Assembly (NCBI RefSeq): GCF_003344625.1
Contig: NZ_QPKJ02000004.1
Location: 248,001 to 312,000 of the forward strand
Source: Solirubrobacter deserti
GTDB taxonomy: Bacteria > Actinomycetota > Thermoleophilia > Solirubrobacterales > Solirubrobacteraceae
Length of the DNA: 64,000 nucleotides
Reading direction: 5' to 3'
The position numbers and the translations under genes were made by a program. The notes beneath the pieces were generated by a model. It was given only the letters and a program-made list of their open reading frames with translations, did not search any database and had not been told where the DNA came from. Shown piece by piece: positions 15,438-23,775 of this stretch (positions within the stretch are counted from its first letter, which is position 1; the number at the start of each line of letters is the position of its first letter).

Positions 15438-17845
15438 GCCGCGGCCTCCAGGACCGGGCGGGCGCCTGGGGAGGTGTCCAGGATCCGCAGCAGGTGCTCG
15501 TGCACGGTCTCGATCTGCAGCTCGGCGACGCGATCGTCGATGTCGCGCATCAGGCACCGCCCGCGCCGGTAGGAACGGACGCGCTCGACCAGCGCGCGAT
15601 CCTCGGGATCGAGCCCGAGCAGCTCCAGCGCGCGGCGCGCTTCGGCCGCGGTCTCCTGGCCGAAGATGAACCGCGTGCCGATCAGGTTCTCGATCTCGCC
15701 GACGTCGGTGAGCTGCTGGGTGGCGAGGATCAGCGTCGCGTTCTCCGCGCGACCGAGCCGGTTGAGCCGGTCGATCAGGCGCCGGCCGTCGCGGGACGCG
15801 AGCAGGAACCAGGCCTCGTCGAAGAGCACGACCTTGTGCACCGAGCGGTCGCCGGCCACGAGCCGCATCGCGTAGGCGGCGATCAGCTTCAGGGTCGCGA
15901 CGCCGAGCCGCTCGGCCTGGTCGTAGTCGCCGCGGGCGATCCCGGGAGCGGGGAGCGAGAGGCCGCGGGCTTTGATTGTCGTCACCGGACGCTGCGCGGC
16001 GACCCGGGCGCGATCACCGTCGCCGAAGCCGAGGCGGGCGACGCCCGAGTCGGCCCACACGCTCAGCGCCTCACCGGCCGCCCGGGCATCGGAGTCCGAT
16101 GAAGCGAGCAGCAGCTCCAGCACCCGCAGGCAGCTTGGAGCCGGCGACTCGATCGCCTGGCGGACGGCCTTGCGGACCTGCGTCTCCCACGCCGGTGGGG
16201 ACTGCGGCAGCAGATCGACCAGGTAGGAGCTCGCGAGGTCCTCGCGCAGCGACTCGGGCGCGACGGACAGCGGGTCCAGCAGCCCGCGGTAGCGGTCATC
16301 CCCGGAAAGCTCGATCACATGGACACGACCGTCGAGCTCCGGCAGGCCTTCGAGGTTGTGGTCGGGCTTGGGATCGACGTCGACCACCAGCGAGCCGCGA
16401 CGCTCGGCCTGGAAGGCGAGCAGCTCGGCCGCGATCGTCTTCCCGGACCCAAGTGTCCCGGCGAGCAGGATCGACGGCGGCCGTCCGGCGCGAGACGCCT
16501 CGGTCACATCAAAGCGGACAGGTCGTGCGCCGCCGGCGAGCGTGCGGCCGATCAGCACGCCGCGCTCGGAGCCGGCCTGGTGGGTGCCGATCGGCATCAA
16601 CGCGCCGAACTGTTCGATCGTCAGCACGTCGGCGTAGTCACGCACGGTGCCGCCATCGGCGCGTGGCAGGTGATCGAGAAACAGCGCGGGCTGCAGCCCG
16701 AGCGGGCGATGCAGCGCGACGGTGCCGTATCGGTGCACGAGTGCCTCGACGCGCTGCTCCAGCTCCCCCTCCGACGGTGCGCCGACCGCGAGCGAGATCG
16801 CGACGTTGAGCAGCGGCGGCCGCTCATGCGACTGCAGGTAGGCGTCCAGCTCCCGCGCGAGCGCCCGGTTCTCCTCGGCCACGTACGACAGCGGCCCGTG
16901 CGTGGACTGCAGCTGCTCAGAGAAGGCCACGTCGGCGTCGACGATCCGCCGGCGCACACGCGAGATCGCCTCCCGGTTGCCCAGCCAGCGCGCGTGCAGC
17001 ACCACGTCGACCGGGAACGGCAGCGCCTCCAGCGGCGAGAACAGCAGCTCCGCGCCGCCCGGAAACTCGGACTCCTCAGGCAAGGCGCCCATCCCGAGCA
17101 TCGCCTGATGCGTGCGGCCCGCTTCGGCGTCAACCACCAGGGCGCGGTCCTGCTCGAACACCGGCGCGTTGCAGTGACGCACGATGTCGGTGCCGAGCGG
17201 CTCGTAGGCCGGTTGGCCGTACGCGGTCTCAACGATCAGCGCGCTCGGCTCCCAGTGGTCATCGAGTGCGGGCTCGGCGACGCCACGGCTCGCGGCGCGG
17301 CGCAGCAGCCACTGCAGCTCGCGCGTCGTGGCGCGGCGCACGGGCAGTGCCGCTTCGGCGCGGCGGAAGGCGCGTTCCTCGGCGGCGACCAGGGCGTCGA
17401 TGTCTGACGCCGGGATCGGTACCGGATGCTCGACGCCGAACAGGCCCTCGATCCGCCGGCGCATCCGGTCGACACCGGCCGAGCGTTGTGACGGCAGGGA
17501 CACCGCTAGGTAGACCTCGGGCGTGAACGAGCGCAGCTCGCGCAGGTGCGCCTCGTGCCCGTTCAGGTATGCGCGCCACGCCGCCGCGGACTGCCCGCGC
17601 TCGTCGAGCAGCGCCATCGCCTGATCGGCGTAGCCGGCGGCCGGATAGGCGCGGCACACCCGCCACAGCGAGAAGTCGGCCTCGACCGCGAACGCGAACC
17701 GCGCCGGCCGCCGCAGCCACTCGCGCTTGTCCGCGACCGCCAGGAACGGATACGAGACCGTGTCCACGCGAAACAGCGCGGCCCGCGCGTCACCCTGGCC
17801 GACGAGGATGTTCTGATGCGCGTAGCGCAGCGGGAAGCGCGTCAT
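15434..17845 (-). CDS. VirB4/ConE-type conjugation ATPase
   Basis: The 803-residue protein has the VirB4 layout: an N-terminal half without nucleotide motifs, then a RecA-like ATPase. The ATPase has Walker A SILLAGTLGSGKTIAAEL near residues 463-480, Walker B HKVVLFDEAWFLL near residue 690, and ATLILATQQLTDVGEIENL with a later GRCLMRD segment. VirB4 proteins energise substrate transfer and channel assembly at the cytoplasmic face of type IV secretion systems. The gene is coupled at both ends by ATGA overlaps (TcpE-like upstream, VirB6-like downstream). It is the best marker that this ICE transfers through a type IV channel and not by FtsK alone. Confidence 0.93.
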   Translation of the reverse strand: MTRFPLRYAHQNILVGQGDARAALFRVDTVSYPFLAVADKREWLRRPARFAFAVEADFSLWRVCRAYPAAGYADQAMALLDERGQSAAAWRAYLNGHEAHLRELRSFTPEVYLAVSLPSQRSAGVDRMRRRIEGLFGVEHPVPIPASDIDALVAAEERAFRRAEAALPVRRATTRELQWLLRRAASRGVAEPALDDHWEPSALIVETAYGQPAYEPLGTDIVRHCNAPVFEQDRALVVDAEAGRTHQAMLGMGALPEESEFPGGAELLFSPLEALPFPVDVVLHARWLGNREAISRVRRRIVDADVAFSEQLQSTHGPLSYVAEENRALARELDAYLQSHERPPLLNVAISLAVGAPSEGELEQRVEALVHRYGTVALHRPLGLQPALFLDHLPRADGGTVRDYADVLTIEQFGALMPIGTHQAGSERGVLIGRTLAGGARPVRFDVTEASRAGRPPSILLAGTLGSGKTIAAELLAFQAERRGSLVVDVDPKPDHNLEGLPELDGRVHVIELSGDDRYRGLLDPLSVAPESLREDLASSYLVDLLPQSPPAWETQVRKAVRQAIESPAPSCLRVLELLLASSDSDARAAGEALSVWADSGVARLGFGDGDRARVAAQRPVTTIKARGLSLPAPGIARGDYDQAERLGVATLKLIAAYAMRLVAGDRSVHKVVLFDEAWFLLASRDGRRLIDRLNRLGRAENATLILATQQLTDVGEIENLIGTRFIFGQETAAEARRALELLGLDPEDRALVERVRSYRRGRCLMRDIDDRVAELQIETVHEHLLRILDTSPGARPVLEAAA

Positions 17846-18357
17846 GGCCGGATCTCCATCTCAGTCCGCGCGCACAACACGACGGCGCCGCCCGGCTCGC
17901 CGAGCGTCGTGGGCACGTTGAACGTCACGCGCGCCGGCCCCACCACGCGCGCAGGATGCAGGGCGGGAGCGTCAGCGTCCCAGCGCACCGCCAGCTCGCC
18001 GTCCCAGCGCACCGGCTCACCGTCGAGCGGCACGACACGGCCGGCGGAGCGGCGATGCGCCCGCACACGACAACGCAGCCAGTCCCAGGCGAAGCGATGA
18101 GCGGTTCGTCCATCCGGCGCGGCCTGGACGCCGAGCACCGCGACCGCGAGCGGCAGCACCACGTAGCGCAGCGGCGGCGACAGGAACGCCAGCAGGTCGC
18201 CGAGCAGCACGACCAGCAGCACCGTCGCGGCGAAGTAGCCGACCGCCCGCAGCGGCACGCCGCCGGGCACGGGAAGCGCCCAGCGGTCTACGCGGTAGAT
18301 GCGCCGGTCGACCTCGAACACGCGCCGGTAGGAGCGGATGACGAACCGCTCGGACAT
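17842..18357 (-). CDS. TcpE-like conjugation membrane protein
   Basis: The 171-residue product begins MSERFVIRSYRRVFEVDRRI. Two membrane helices follow at about residues 42-62 and 65-85 (FAATVLLVVLLGDLLAFL, then YVVLPLAVAVLGV), with a soluble C-terminal part ending EMEIRP. Tcp conjugation modules carry a two-helix protein of this size immediately before the VirB4 ATPase (TcpE; Orf17 in Tn916), and the order here is the same. ATG 18357 shares one base with the upstream TGA. The longer frame to 18621 is not supported. Confidence 0.75.
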   Translation of the reverse strand: MSERFVIRSYRRVFEVDRRIYRVDRWALPVPGGVPLRAVGYFAATVLLVVLLGDLLAFLSPPLRYVVLPLAVAVLGVQAAPDGRTAHRFAWDWLRCRVRAHRRSAGRVVPLDGEPVRWDGELAVRWDADAPALHPARVVGPARVTFNVPTTLGEPGGAVVLCARTEMEIRP

Positions 18358-18665
18358 CAGCCCGTGATCGTCTTCCAGATGTCCTGGACCGTGCCGGCAA
18401 CATCGTTCGGGGCCATCACGAAGCCGCCCACGATCAGCGCCGCGACCATGAAGACCGCCAAGTCCGCGAACCGCCGGTTCAGCAGGAACATCAGCGCCAC
18501 GACAGCGGCGATGCCGACGTACAGGCTCTGGGCCCAGCCGCCGAGCAGGTTGCCGATGTTCTCGCCGACCTTCTCGCCGTCGCCCTGGGCATAGGCCGAG
18601 GCCGCCACCGACCAAGCGCACGCGGTCACCGCCGCGCCCGTCATCAACTTGCGCATCGTTCTCAT
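18357..18665 (-). CDS. Small pilin-like/TcpD-like conjugation membrane protein
   Basis: The 102-residue product has a signal-like N-terminus ending at ASAYAQ. A Gly-rich stretch (GENIGNLLGGWAQSLYVG) and two hydrophobic helices follow (about residues 48-62 and 68-84). This is the shape of VirB2/TrbC pilins and of the small TcpD/Orf-type proteins of Gram-positive modules. The start ATG at 18665 overlaps the TcpC stop as ATGA. It is the second gene of the transfer operon. Whether it forms a pilus-like structure or only a membrane subunit cannot be told from sequence. Confidence 0.72.
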   Translation of the reverse strand: MRTMRKLMTGAAVTACAWSVAASAYAQGDGEKVGENIGNLLGGWAQSLYVGIAAVVALMFLLNRRFADLAVFMVAALIVGGFVMAPNDVAGTVQDIWKTITG

Positions 18666-19558
18666 CCCGCCTTCTTCGAAGAATTGACCGCCGCGACCAG
18701 CCAGCGGTCTTCGCGAACGAGCTGCAGCCGGTAGCGCAGCCCGTAGGTCGCGCCCGTCGCCGCGTCCTTGGCGCGGACGGTCGCCATCACCTCGCGCACG
18801 CGTCCCTGCGCGGGCGCCACCAAGGCCAACGACGTCACGTCGACCAGCTCGTGCTCGGCCGCGAGCGCACCGATCCGCACGCCGGTCGGCGTGAAAAACG
18901 ACAGCTCCCCCGCATCACCGGCGAGGTAGGCCGTCAGGAACCTCGAGACCACGTCCTCGATCGGCGCGCGCTCACTCGCCGGCAGCGACTCGCCCGACAT
19001 CTGCGGCGCCGACGCCAACGTGGGCGGCGCCGCCAGCGACGGCAGATCCGAGACCACCAGACCGCCGCGCGCATCCCGCGCCACCGGAACCGTCAGATAT
19101 CGCGTACCGCCGGTCGCCGCGGCCGCCACCGTCACCAACGCCCGCGAGTCATCGACCCGGAGCACGCGCGCCACCGAAACCGACCCGACCGCCCGCCGCG
19201 GCGCATCCTCGCCGTACTCCGGCACGACCGAGCTCGCCAGCTCCGGCCCCACGAACGCCCGGATCGCCGACTCAGACGCCTCCGGGTCCTTCGCGTTGTA
19301 CGTCAGATACGCACGCGCGAAATCCGACGCGAACGCCCGGACCTCGTCGTCCGGCCACGATGCAACCGCGGGCTTAGCCGTCGCGGCGACGGCGCCCGGC
19401 CTGCGCGGCTCCATCACGCTCGCCACGCCACGCAGCAACAGCACCAGCACGAGCAGCCACAACACCGCCCGTCCGAGCCGTTTGACCAGCCCGCCAGGAG
19501 TCCGCACAACACCGCGACGCGGACCGCGCGAGACCGCGCCTACTCGCAGGTGGGCCAC
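18662..19558 (-). CDS. TcpC-family (VirB8-like) conjugation protein
   Basis: The 298-residue product has a single membrane helix near residues 33-50 (AVLWLLVLVLLLRGV) and two extracellular NTF2-like domains. The first starts near FASDFARAYLTYNAKD. The second has VSRFLTAYLAGDAGELSFF and ends RYRLQLVREDRWLVAAV. This duplicated VirB8-like fold defines TcpC/ConB, which anchors the Gram-positive conjugation channel. GTG 19558 is preferred because a GGGGAGG lies at 19566-19572, seven bases upstream; an earlier GTG (19564) is too close to it. It is the first gene of the transfer operon. Confidence 0.86.
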   Translation of the reverse strand: MAHLRVGAVSRGPRRGVVRTPGGLVKRLGRAVLWLLVLVLLLRGVASVMEPRRPGAVAATAKPAVASWPDDEVRAFASDFARAYLTYNAKDPEASESAIRAFVGPELASSVVPEYGEDAPRRAVGSVSVARVLRVDDSRALVTVAAAATGGTRYLTVPVARDARGGLVVSDLPSLAAPPTLASAPQMSGESLPASERAPIEDVVSRFLTAYLAGDAGELSFFTPTGVRIGALAAEHELVDVTSLALVAPAQGRVREVMATVRAKDAATGATYGLRYRLQLVREDRWLVAAVNSSKKAG

Positions 19559-19650
19559 AGCCACACCTCCCCGTCGATCGACAGACGACGAACCCGACCG
19601 TTGCACCTGGGCCGGATGTCATCGACCTTCGCCGGGCTGATTCGCAACAA

Positions 19651-19669
19651 CTCAGAAACATCCTCTGAG
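19651..19669. promoter_or_regulatory. Inverted repeat in the promoter region of the transfer operon
   Basis: CTCAGA at 19651-19656 and TCTGAG at 19664-19669 form a 6-bp-arm palindrome with a 7-base spacer. It lies in a relatively AT-rich gap about 95 bp upstream of the TcpC start. On the minus strand a TTGTCA lies just upstream and could serve as a -35 element. This is a plausible regulator site for the conjugation operon; the regulator is unknown. Confidence 0.42.
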
Positions 19670-19700
19670 CAGGAAGTTTTGACTCTGACAACATCGGCCC

Positions 19701-19874
19701 TCATGCCGACCACCGCCGCTCCAGCAGCGCCCGATGCGCACCCACCAGACGGTTCACCGCTTCCCACGGCGTGCGCCCCGACTCGCGCAGCAACGGGTAG
19801 CCCTCCACCTCGGCCTCGAAGCGGCCGGCGCACTCGCGTACGATCAACGCGACCCGCAGCTCGGTCGCCCTCAC
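19701..19874 (-). CDS. Small hypothetical ICE protein
   Basis: Reading left from GTG 19874 gives 57 residues: VRATELRVALIVRECAGRFE, then AEVEGYPLLRESGRTPWEAV and a helical end with HRALLERRW. The beta-beta-alpha pattern recalls the short HicB-like folds seen next to integrative-element genes, but I cannot name it. An in-frame extension to 19961 has poor composition. Its place upstream of the transfer operon and inside the ICE end suggests a small regulator. Confidence 0.5.
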   Translation of the reverse strand: MRATELRVALIVRECAGRFEAEVEGYPLLRESGRTPWEAVNRLVGAHRALLERRWSA

Positions 19875-20252
19875 GAGATCACCCGCACATCCCTTAAGCC
19901 CGCCGAGCCGGCCCGGGGAACAAAGAGATCTCGACCAGCGTCCCGCACCCATGACACACATGTGCGGAACGGACGCAACCGACCGCTTACCCGGTCAAGG
20001 CGAAAACCCCGCGTTTGCAGGCAAGACGCACCTCGACGCCGGACGCCAAGTCGATCCAGGCCAGCATGGTAAGGAAGGGGTCGCCGGTTCGAGTCCGGCA
20101 GAGGGCTCTGGCCTTCGCTCGTCCCTGAATCGCGGGCCGTCAGCGCGCCCACGCCAACGTCCCACCGCCAGCGCCGCCGGAGTGCCGAAGGCGGTGCTCA
20201 AAGCGCGCCGGTCTTTCGCTCGTCAGGATCGTGCGCCGGTACCCTCGAGGGA
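19875..20252. other. ICE right end and junction with the chromosome
   Basis: There is no protein gene in these 378 bp. They hold ICE terminal DNA, a CACATGTG palindrome near 19958-19966, the tRNA-Thr fragment at 20067-20107, and then about 145 bp of chromosome before the next gene. Short ORFs here, such as one on the minus strand over the tRNA fragment, are artefacts of the tRNA-derived sequence. Confidence 0.6.
20067..20107 (+). other. attR: 3' fragment of tRNA-Thr(GGT)
   Basis: The 41 bases run from U33 of an anticodon loop (anticodon GGT at 20068-20070, then AA) through the stem half GGAAG and a 5-base variable loop. The T-arm follows (GCCGG, TTCGAGT, CCGGC at 20083-20099), then the acceptor half AGAGGGC and T73. 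All positions fit a canonical tRNA-Thr. There is no 5' half upstream, so it is not a functional gene. It is the attachment-site copy left by integration into the 3' half of tRNA-Thr. The identity block probably equals the recombination core. The full tRNA is predicted at the other ICE end, outside the window. Confidence 0.88.
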
Positions 20253-20525
20253 ATGGCCGAGCCGTCCAAGCGCCGCCTCCCGGCGACCGTCCGCAACGTC
20301 CCGTGGCCGGAGTTTCGCAAGCAGGCGACGACGGTCTTCCTCATGCTGCAGGCCGGCTGGACGGCGCTCACGCCACAGGAGCGCGAAGAGGCGCGCAAGC
20401 TCGTCACGAAGTCGAAGGGGCGCCCGAGAAACCTCACGAAGCTCGAGGCGCGCCGGCTCGGGAAGCTGGCTGCGAAGGCCGCGCGCGCCGCGGCTAACGA
20501 GCGTTCGCGACGATCGCCTCGATGA
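20253..20525 (+). CDS. Small basic hypothetical protein
   Basis: The 90-residue product is strongly basic and helical: EPSKRRLPATVRNVPWPEF, then WTALTPQEREEARKLVTKSK and a Lys/Ala/Arg-rich tail (KLEARRLGKLAAKAARAAAN). It is the first chromosomal gene after the ICE junction. A CGAGGGA precedes ATG 20253. The composition suggests a nucleic-acid-associated protein; no named family is recognised. Its end overlaps the convergent hydrolase gene by 32 bp. Confidence 0.68.
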   Translation: MAEPSKRRLPATVRNVPWPEFRKQATTVFLMLQAGWTALTPQEREEARKLVTKSKGRPRNLTKLEARRLGKLAAKAARAAANERSRRSPR

Positions 20526-21321
20526 TCCGCGGCCACGCTCCCGGCGGGAGGTCGTGGCCGAGTCCGTCGATCAGCTCGAACCGAGCGCCCGGGATGGCGT
20601 CGGCGGTCGCGCGGCCGCCGCTCGGCGCGCACATGACGTCCGCGGATCCGTGGATGACGACCGTCGGGCACGAAATGGCGCGCAGCGAGCCCGTCCGATC
20701 GCCGGCGCGGCGAACGGCGCGGTGCTGACGGCGCCGCCCCGCGCGACCCTGCGGATCGCGCGCAGCTGCCACTCGCGAGACGCGGCGGATCCAGTCGACG
20801 TCCTGCTCGAACCTGGTCGAGCCGATCACGGAGAACATCCGCACGCGCCGCTCGCCCGCATCGCGAGAGCGGCGCAGCGCGGCCAGGAAGACGCGCGGTG
20901 ACGTGCGGCCGACGCCGCGCGCGCCGGTCGTGGACATCAGCGACGCCAGAGACAGCACGCGCGACGGATGCCGCACGGCGACGACCTGCGCGATCATCGC
21001 GCCCAACGAGGCGCCGGCCACGTGCGCGGCGCTGACGCCCAGCGCGTCGAGGAGGCCGACGGCGTCGTCGGCCATGTCCTCCAGCCCGTACGGCGCGTCC
21101 ACGTGCGTCGAGCGCCCCGCATCGCGGTTGTCGAAGCGGACCACGAAGAACCCGTGGCCGGCCAGCGAGGCGCAGAACGCATCCGGCCAGTGCACGAGCT
21201 GGAACCCCATGCCCATGATCAGCAGCAGCGCCGGATCGCTCGGTGAGCCGAACGTCTCGTAGCACAGCTCCACTTCGCCCACGGAGGCGAATCGCTCGCC
21301 CGCACCGACAACCGAGGTCAT
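20494..21321 (-). CDS. Alpha/beta hydrolase
   Basis: The 275-residue product has the fold's ordered marks. The oxyanion region is LLIMGMGFQLVHWPDAF, the strand FFVVRFDNRDAGRSTHVDA follows, and the nucleophile elbow G-A-S-L-G-A lies within VAGASLGAMIAQ. The acid strand is CPTVVIHGSADVM and the catalytic His is in DGLGHDLPPG. This subgroup is often annotated as esterase or hydrolase of unspecified substrate. ATG 21321 is chosen because the in-frame extension further right runs antisense through the PhoX-like gene. The middle of the cap region (RVAAARDPQGRAGRRRQHRA) is unusually Arg-rich. Confidence 0.85.
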   Translation of the reverse strand: MTSVVGAGERFASVGEVELCYETFGSPSDPALLLIMGMGFQLVHWPDAFCASLAGHGFFVVRFDNRDAGRSTHVDAPYGLEDMADDAVGLLDALGVSAAHVAGASLGAMIAQVVAVRHPSRVLSLASLMSTTGARGVGRTSPRVFLAALRRSRDAGERRVRMFSVIGSTRFEQDVDWIRRVSRVAAARDPQGRAGRRRQHRAVRRAGDRTGSLRAISCPTVVIHGSADVMCAPSGGRATADAIPGARFELIDGLGHDLPPGAWPRIIEAIVANAR

Positions 21322-21420
21322 AGAACGCGCATGATGGCGGCAACCGACGTTGACCGTGGAGTTCTTCCTCTCCGAGAGGCGTAGTGTCCCCCGAGTCCTG
21401 CAAAGCGGGAGAGGAGAGAC

Positions 21421-22962
21421 ATGCAGACAGGACTTGATCGGCGGACGTTTCTGGCGCGCGCCGCCGCGGCGGGCGGCGGTTTGGCGAGCCTGGGCGCGCT
21501 CGAACGGCTCACAGCCGCCAACGCGAGAGCCAATCACGGCCATCGCCCTCAGCCGTACGGGCCGCTGAGACGAACGAAGGATCAGCGGGGCGTCGAGGTG
21601 CTCGCGCTTCCGGCCGGCTTCAGCTACGTCACGTTCAGCCACACGGGCAGCACGATGTCGGACGGGTACCCGACGCCGCTCGCGCTGGACGGCATGGGCT
21701 CGTTCGCGAACCCGAGGCACCGCCGGCACCCGGGCCACGGCCACGGGCACGGCCACGGCGATCACCTCGTCCGTCTCGTCCGCAACAGCGAGGATCGCAA
21801 CCCGGCCGGCACGCCGGGCGGCCTCCTCGGCGATCGCAGCCAGGCGTACGACGCGACGGCGTACGGCGGCACGACGACCCTCGTCTATGACGAGCATCGC
21901 CGCCGGCTCGTGCAGGACTTCGTGAGCCTCAATGGCACGACGGTCAACTGCGCGGGCGGGATTGCCTTCCGGCGGCGGTACTGGCTGACGGGGGAGGAGA
22001 CGGTCGGCGGACCCGATTCTGCAGACCCGGAGGCCCGCTTCGCCAAGCGCCACGGCTACCTCTTCCAGACGCCGGTCGACCGCGACGCGCACGAGCTCGA
22101 ACCGGGCGTCCCGATCACGGCCGCCGGGCGGTTCAGCCACGAGGCCGCCGCCGTCGATCAGCGCACCGGCATCGTCTACGAGACCGAGGACCCGGGCTCG
22201 GGCGTCGGCGCGGGGTTCTATCGCTATACGCCGGTCAACCCCGACGATCTGACGCGCGGCGGGACACTCGAGATGCTGGCGATCGCCGGCCGCCCGAACG
22301 TCGACCTGCGCGAAGGCCAGCGCCGCGGGATGCGGCTGCCGGTGAGCTGGGTGCGGATCGACGAGCCCGATCCGGAGCTCGCGGCGGTCGGCGACCCGCG
22401 CAGCACCTTCAACCAGGGCTGGGCCAAGGGCGGCGCGAAGTTCAACCGCCTCGAGGGGTGCTGGGAGGACGACAGCACGATCTTCTTCGTCTCCACGAGC
22501 GGCGGCAACGCCAAGAACGGGGACGTCAACGACGACGGCTACCGCGAGGGCTTCGGGCAGGTCTGGGCGTACCGGCCCGGCCATCACCGCAGCGGCGGAA
22601 CCCTAACGCTCGTGTACGAGTCCAGCTCCGCGACCGAGCTCGACTCGCCGGACAACCTCACCGTCACGCCGCGGGGCGGCCTGGTCGCGTGCGAGGACGA
22701 CGCGTCCTCGGCCACCGTGGACACGCACCCGCTCGCGCCGGGCATCGAGAACGTCAACCGCCTGATCGGGATCACGCAACGCGGCGAGGCCTTCGAGCTC
22801 GCGGTCAACGTGCTCAACGGCTCCGAGCTCGCGGGCGTCTCGTTCAGCCCGAGCGGGCGGACGATGTTCTTCAACCTGTTCGGCCGGGCGGAGTTCACCG
22901 AGGCGCCGGTCGAGGGGATGACCTGCGCCGTCACCGGCCCCTGGCACCGAGGCCCGCTCTAG
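21421..22962 (+). CDS. PhoX-family (DUF839) secreted phosphatase-like protein
   Basis: The 513-residue product opens with a Tat signal: DRRTFLARAAAAGGGLASLG. The DUF839/PhoX beta-propeller follows, recognisable by GYPTPLALDGMGSF, LNGTTVNCAGGIAF, W-L-T-G-E-E, FSHEAAAVDQRTGIVYETED, W-A-K-G-G-A-K and GRTMFFNLFG. PhoX enzymes are calcium/iron-dependent alkaline phosphatases exported folded by Tat. A His/Gly-rich insertion (residues about 98-117) is unusual. A GGAGAGGAGAG ribosome-binding site precedes ATG 21421. It overlaps the convergent DUF2461 gene by a CTAG. Confidence 0.87.
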   Translation: MQTGLDRRTFLARAAAAGGGLASLGALERLTAANARANHGHRPQPYGPLRRTKDQRGVEVLALPAGFSYVTFSHTGSTMSDGYPTPLALDGMGSFANPRHRRHPGHGHGHGHGDHLVRLVRNSEDRNPAGTPGGLLGDRSQAYDATAYGGTTTLVYDEHRRRLVQDFVSLNGTTVNCAGGIAFRRRYWLTGEETVGGPDSADPEARFAKRHGYLFQTPVDRDAHELEPGVPITAAGRFSHEAAAVDQRTGIVYETEDPGSGVGAGFYRYTPVNPDDLTRGGTLEMLAIAGRPNVDLREGQRRGMRLPVSWVRIDEPDPELAAVGDPRSTFNQGWAKGGAKFNRLEGCWEDDSTIFFVSTSGGNAKNGDVNDDGYREGFGQVWAYRPGHHRSGGTLTLVYESSSATELDSPDNLTVTPRGGLVACEDDASSATVDTHPLAPGIENVNRLIGITQRGEAFELAVNVLNGSELAGVSFSPSGRTMFFNLFGRAEFTEAPVEGMTCAVTGPWHRGPL

Positions 22963-23654
22963 TACTCGACCCGCGTCGCGTCGCACAGGAACCGCATGAA
23001 GTCGCTCGCCCGCGCACAGCGAGCGATGAACTCGTCGAGGAACTCGCCCGACACGGCCTCGTCCTCGGAGAACTCCGAGATCGCCATGAAGTCCTTGCGC
23101 TTGAGCTCCTCGATCAGCGGGTGATCGCGGTCGAAGCCCGCCGGCGGGCGCTTCAGGGACTCGCCGCCGAGCCGAAAGCCGGGGATGTCGCTGACCGCGG
23201 TCCACCGCGCGGGCTTGGCCGCGATCGCCGAGCGGATCGCGTGCAGCGTCTCGCGCTCCGGGTGCCAGACCCCGCACGCCATGAACACCGACCCCGGCTC
23301 CAGGTGCAAATAGAAGCCGGGCGCGTGGACGTCACGCGTCCGCGCGTGTCGGAACTGCACGCCGCAGTGGGTCTTGTAGGGCGTCTTGTCCTTCGAGAAG
23401 CGCGTGTCCCGGTAGATGCGGAACAAGGACCCGCCCGTCGTGCGCGCGTCCGCGACGATGTGGCGGCTGATCTCGGGCATCCGCATCCCGACGTCCTCGA
23501 CGAAGGCCAGTGCGGGCTCCTGGACGTTCGCCACGTACCGATCCTTGTTCTCCGCGAACCACGTTCGATCGTTGTTCGCGGCCAACTCGCGCAGGAACGC
23601 GAAGAGCTCAGGTCCGAAGGAGGGCGCTTCAGCAACAGTCACGGTGACCATCAT
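22959..23654 (-). CDS. DUF2461 (TIGR02453-type) protein
   Basis: The 231-residue product matches the DUF2461 pattern: LFAFLRELAANNDRTWFAEN near residue 18, then FRIYRDTRFSKDKTPYKTH and a central PGFYLHLEPGSVFMACGVW. It ends with helices (DFMAISEFSEDEAV). The family is widespread and biochemically uncharacterised; the conserved core is thought to be an alpha/beta fold. It is a stand-alone gene ending tail-to-tail with the PhoX-like gene. Confidence 0.86.
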   Translation of the reverse strand: MMVTVTVAEAPSFGPELFAFLRELAANNDRTWFAENKDRYVANVQEPALAFVEDVGMRMPEISRHIVADARTTGGSLFRIYRDTRFSKDKTPYKTHCGVQFRHARTRDVHAPGFYLHLEPGSVFMACGVWHPERETLHAIRSAIAAKPARWTAVSDIPGFRLGGESLKRPPAGFDRDHPLIEELKRKDFMAISEFSEDEAVSGEFLDEFIARCARASDFMRFLCDATRVEY

Positions 23655-23775
23655 CGCCGGTGACTCGTGTCACCGGCCAAACACGCGCGCTGGACAACGC
23701 ACATCTCACCCGCGACGCTCCGGCAAGCCGGCGCGGCAGGGGGTCGCGGCCGGCGCATACAGGGAGGAGAGACCC

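Larger units (their letters stand above)
1..20107. mobile_element. Integrative conjugative element (right ~20 kb, left end outside window)
   Basis: The segment combines xis, a RepSA-like initiator, an FtsK-type translocase and a regulator on the left with a complete type IV secretion gene set on the right. All of these are on the minus strand, with plus-strand cargo between them. The right boundary is set by a 41-nt tRNA-Thr 3' fragment at 20067-20107, the usual scar of tRNA-targeting integration. The fragment's orientation puts the intact tRNA, attL and integrase left of base 1. Several cargo genes between 4.5 and 10 kb look less GC-rich than the conjugation genes, which fits separate acquisition. 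The right boundary is well supported; the left boundary and total size cannot be seen. Confidence 0.88.

Noticed and set aside
21322..22587. Minus-strand extension of the alpha/beta hydrolase frame
   Set aside because: It runs antisense through the PhoX-like gene; the hydrolase fold begins after ATG 21321.
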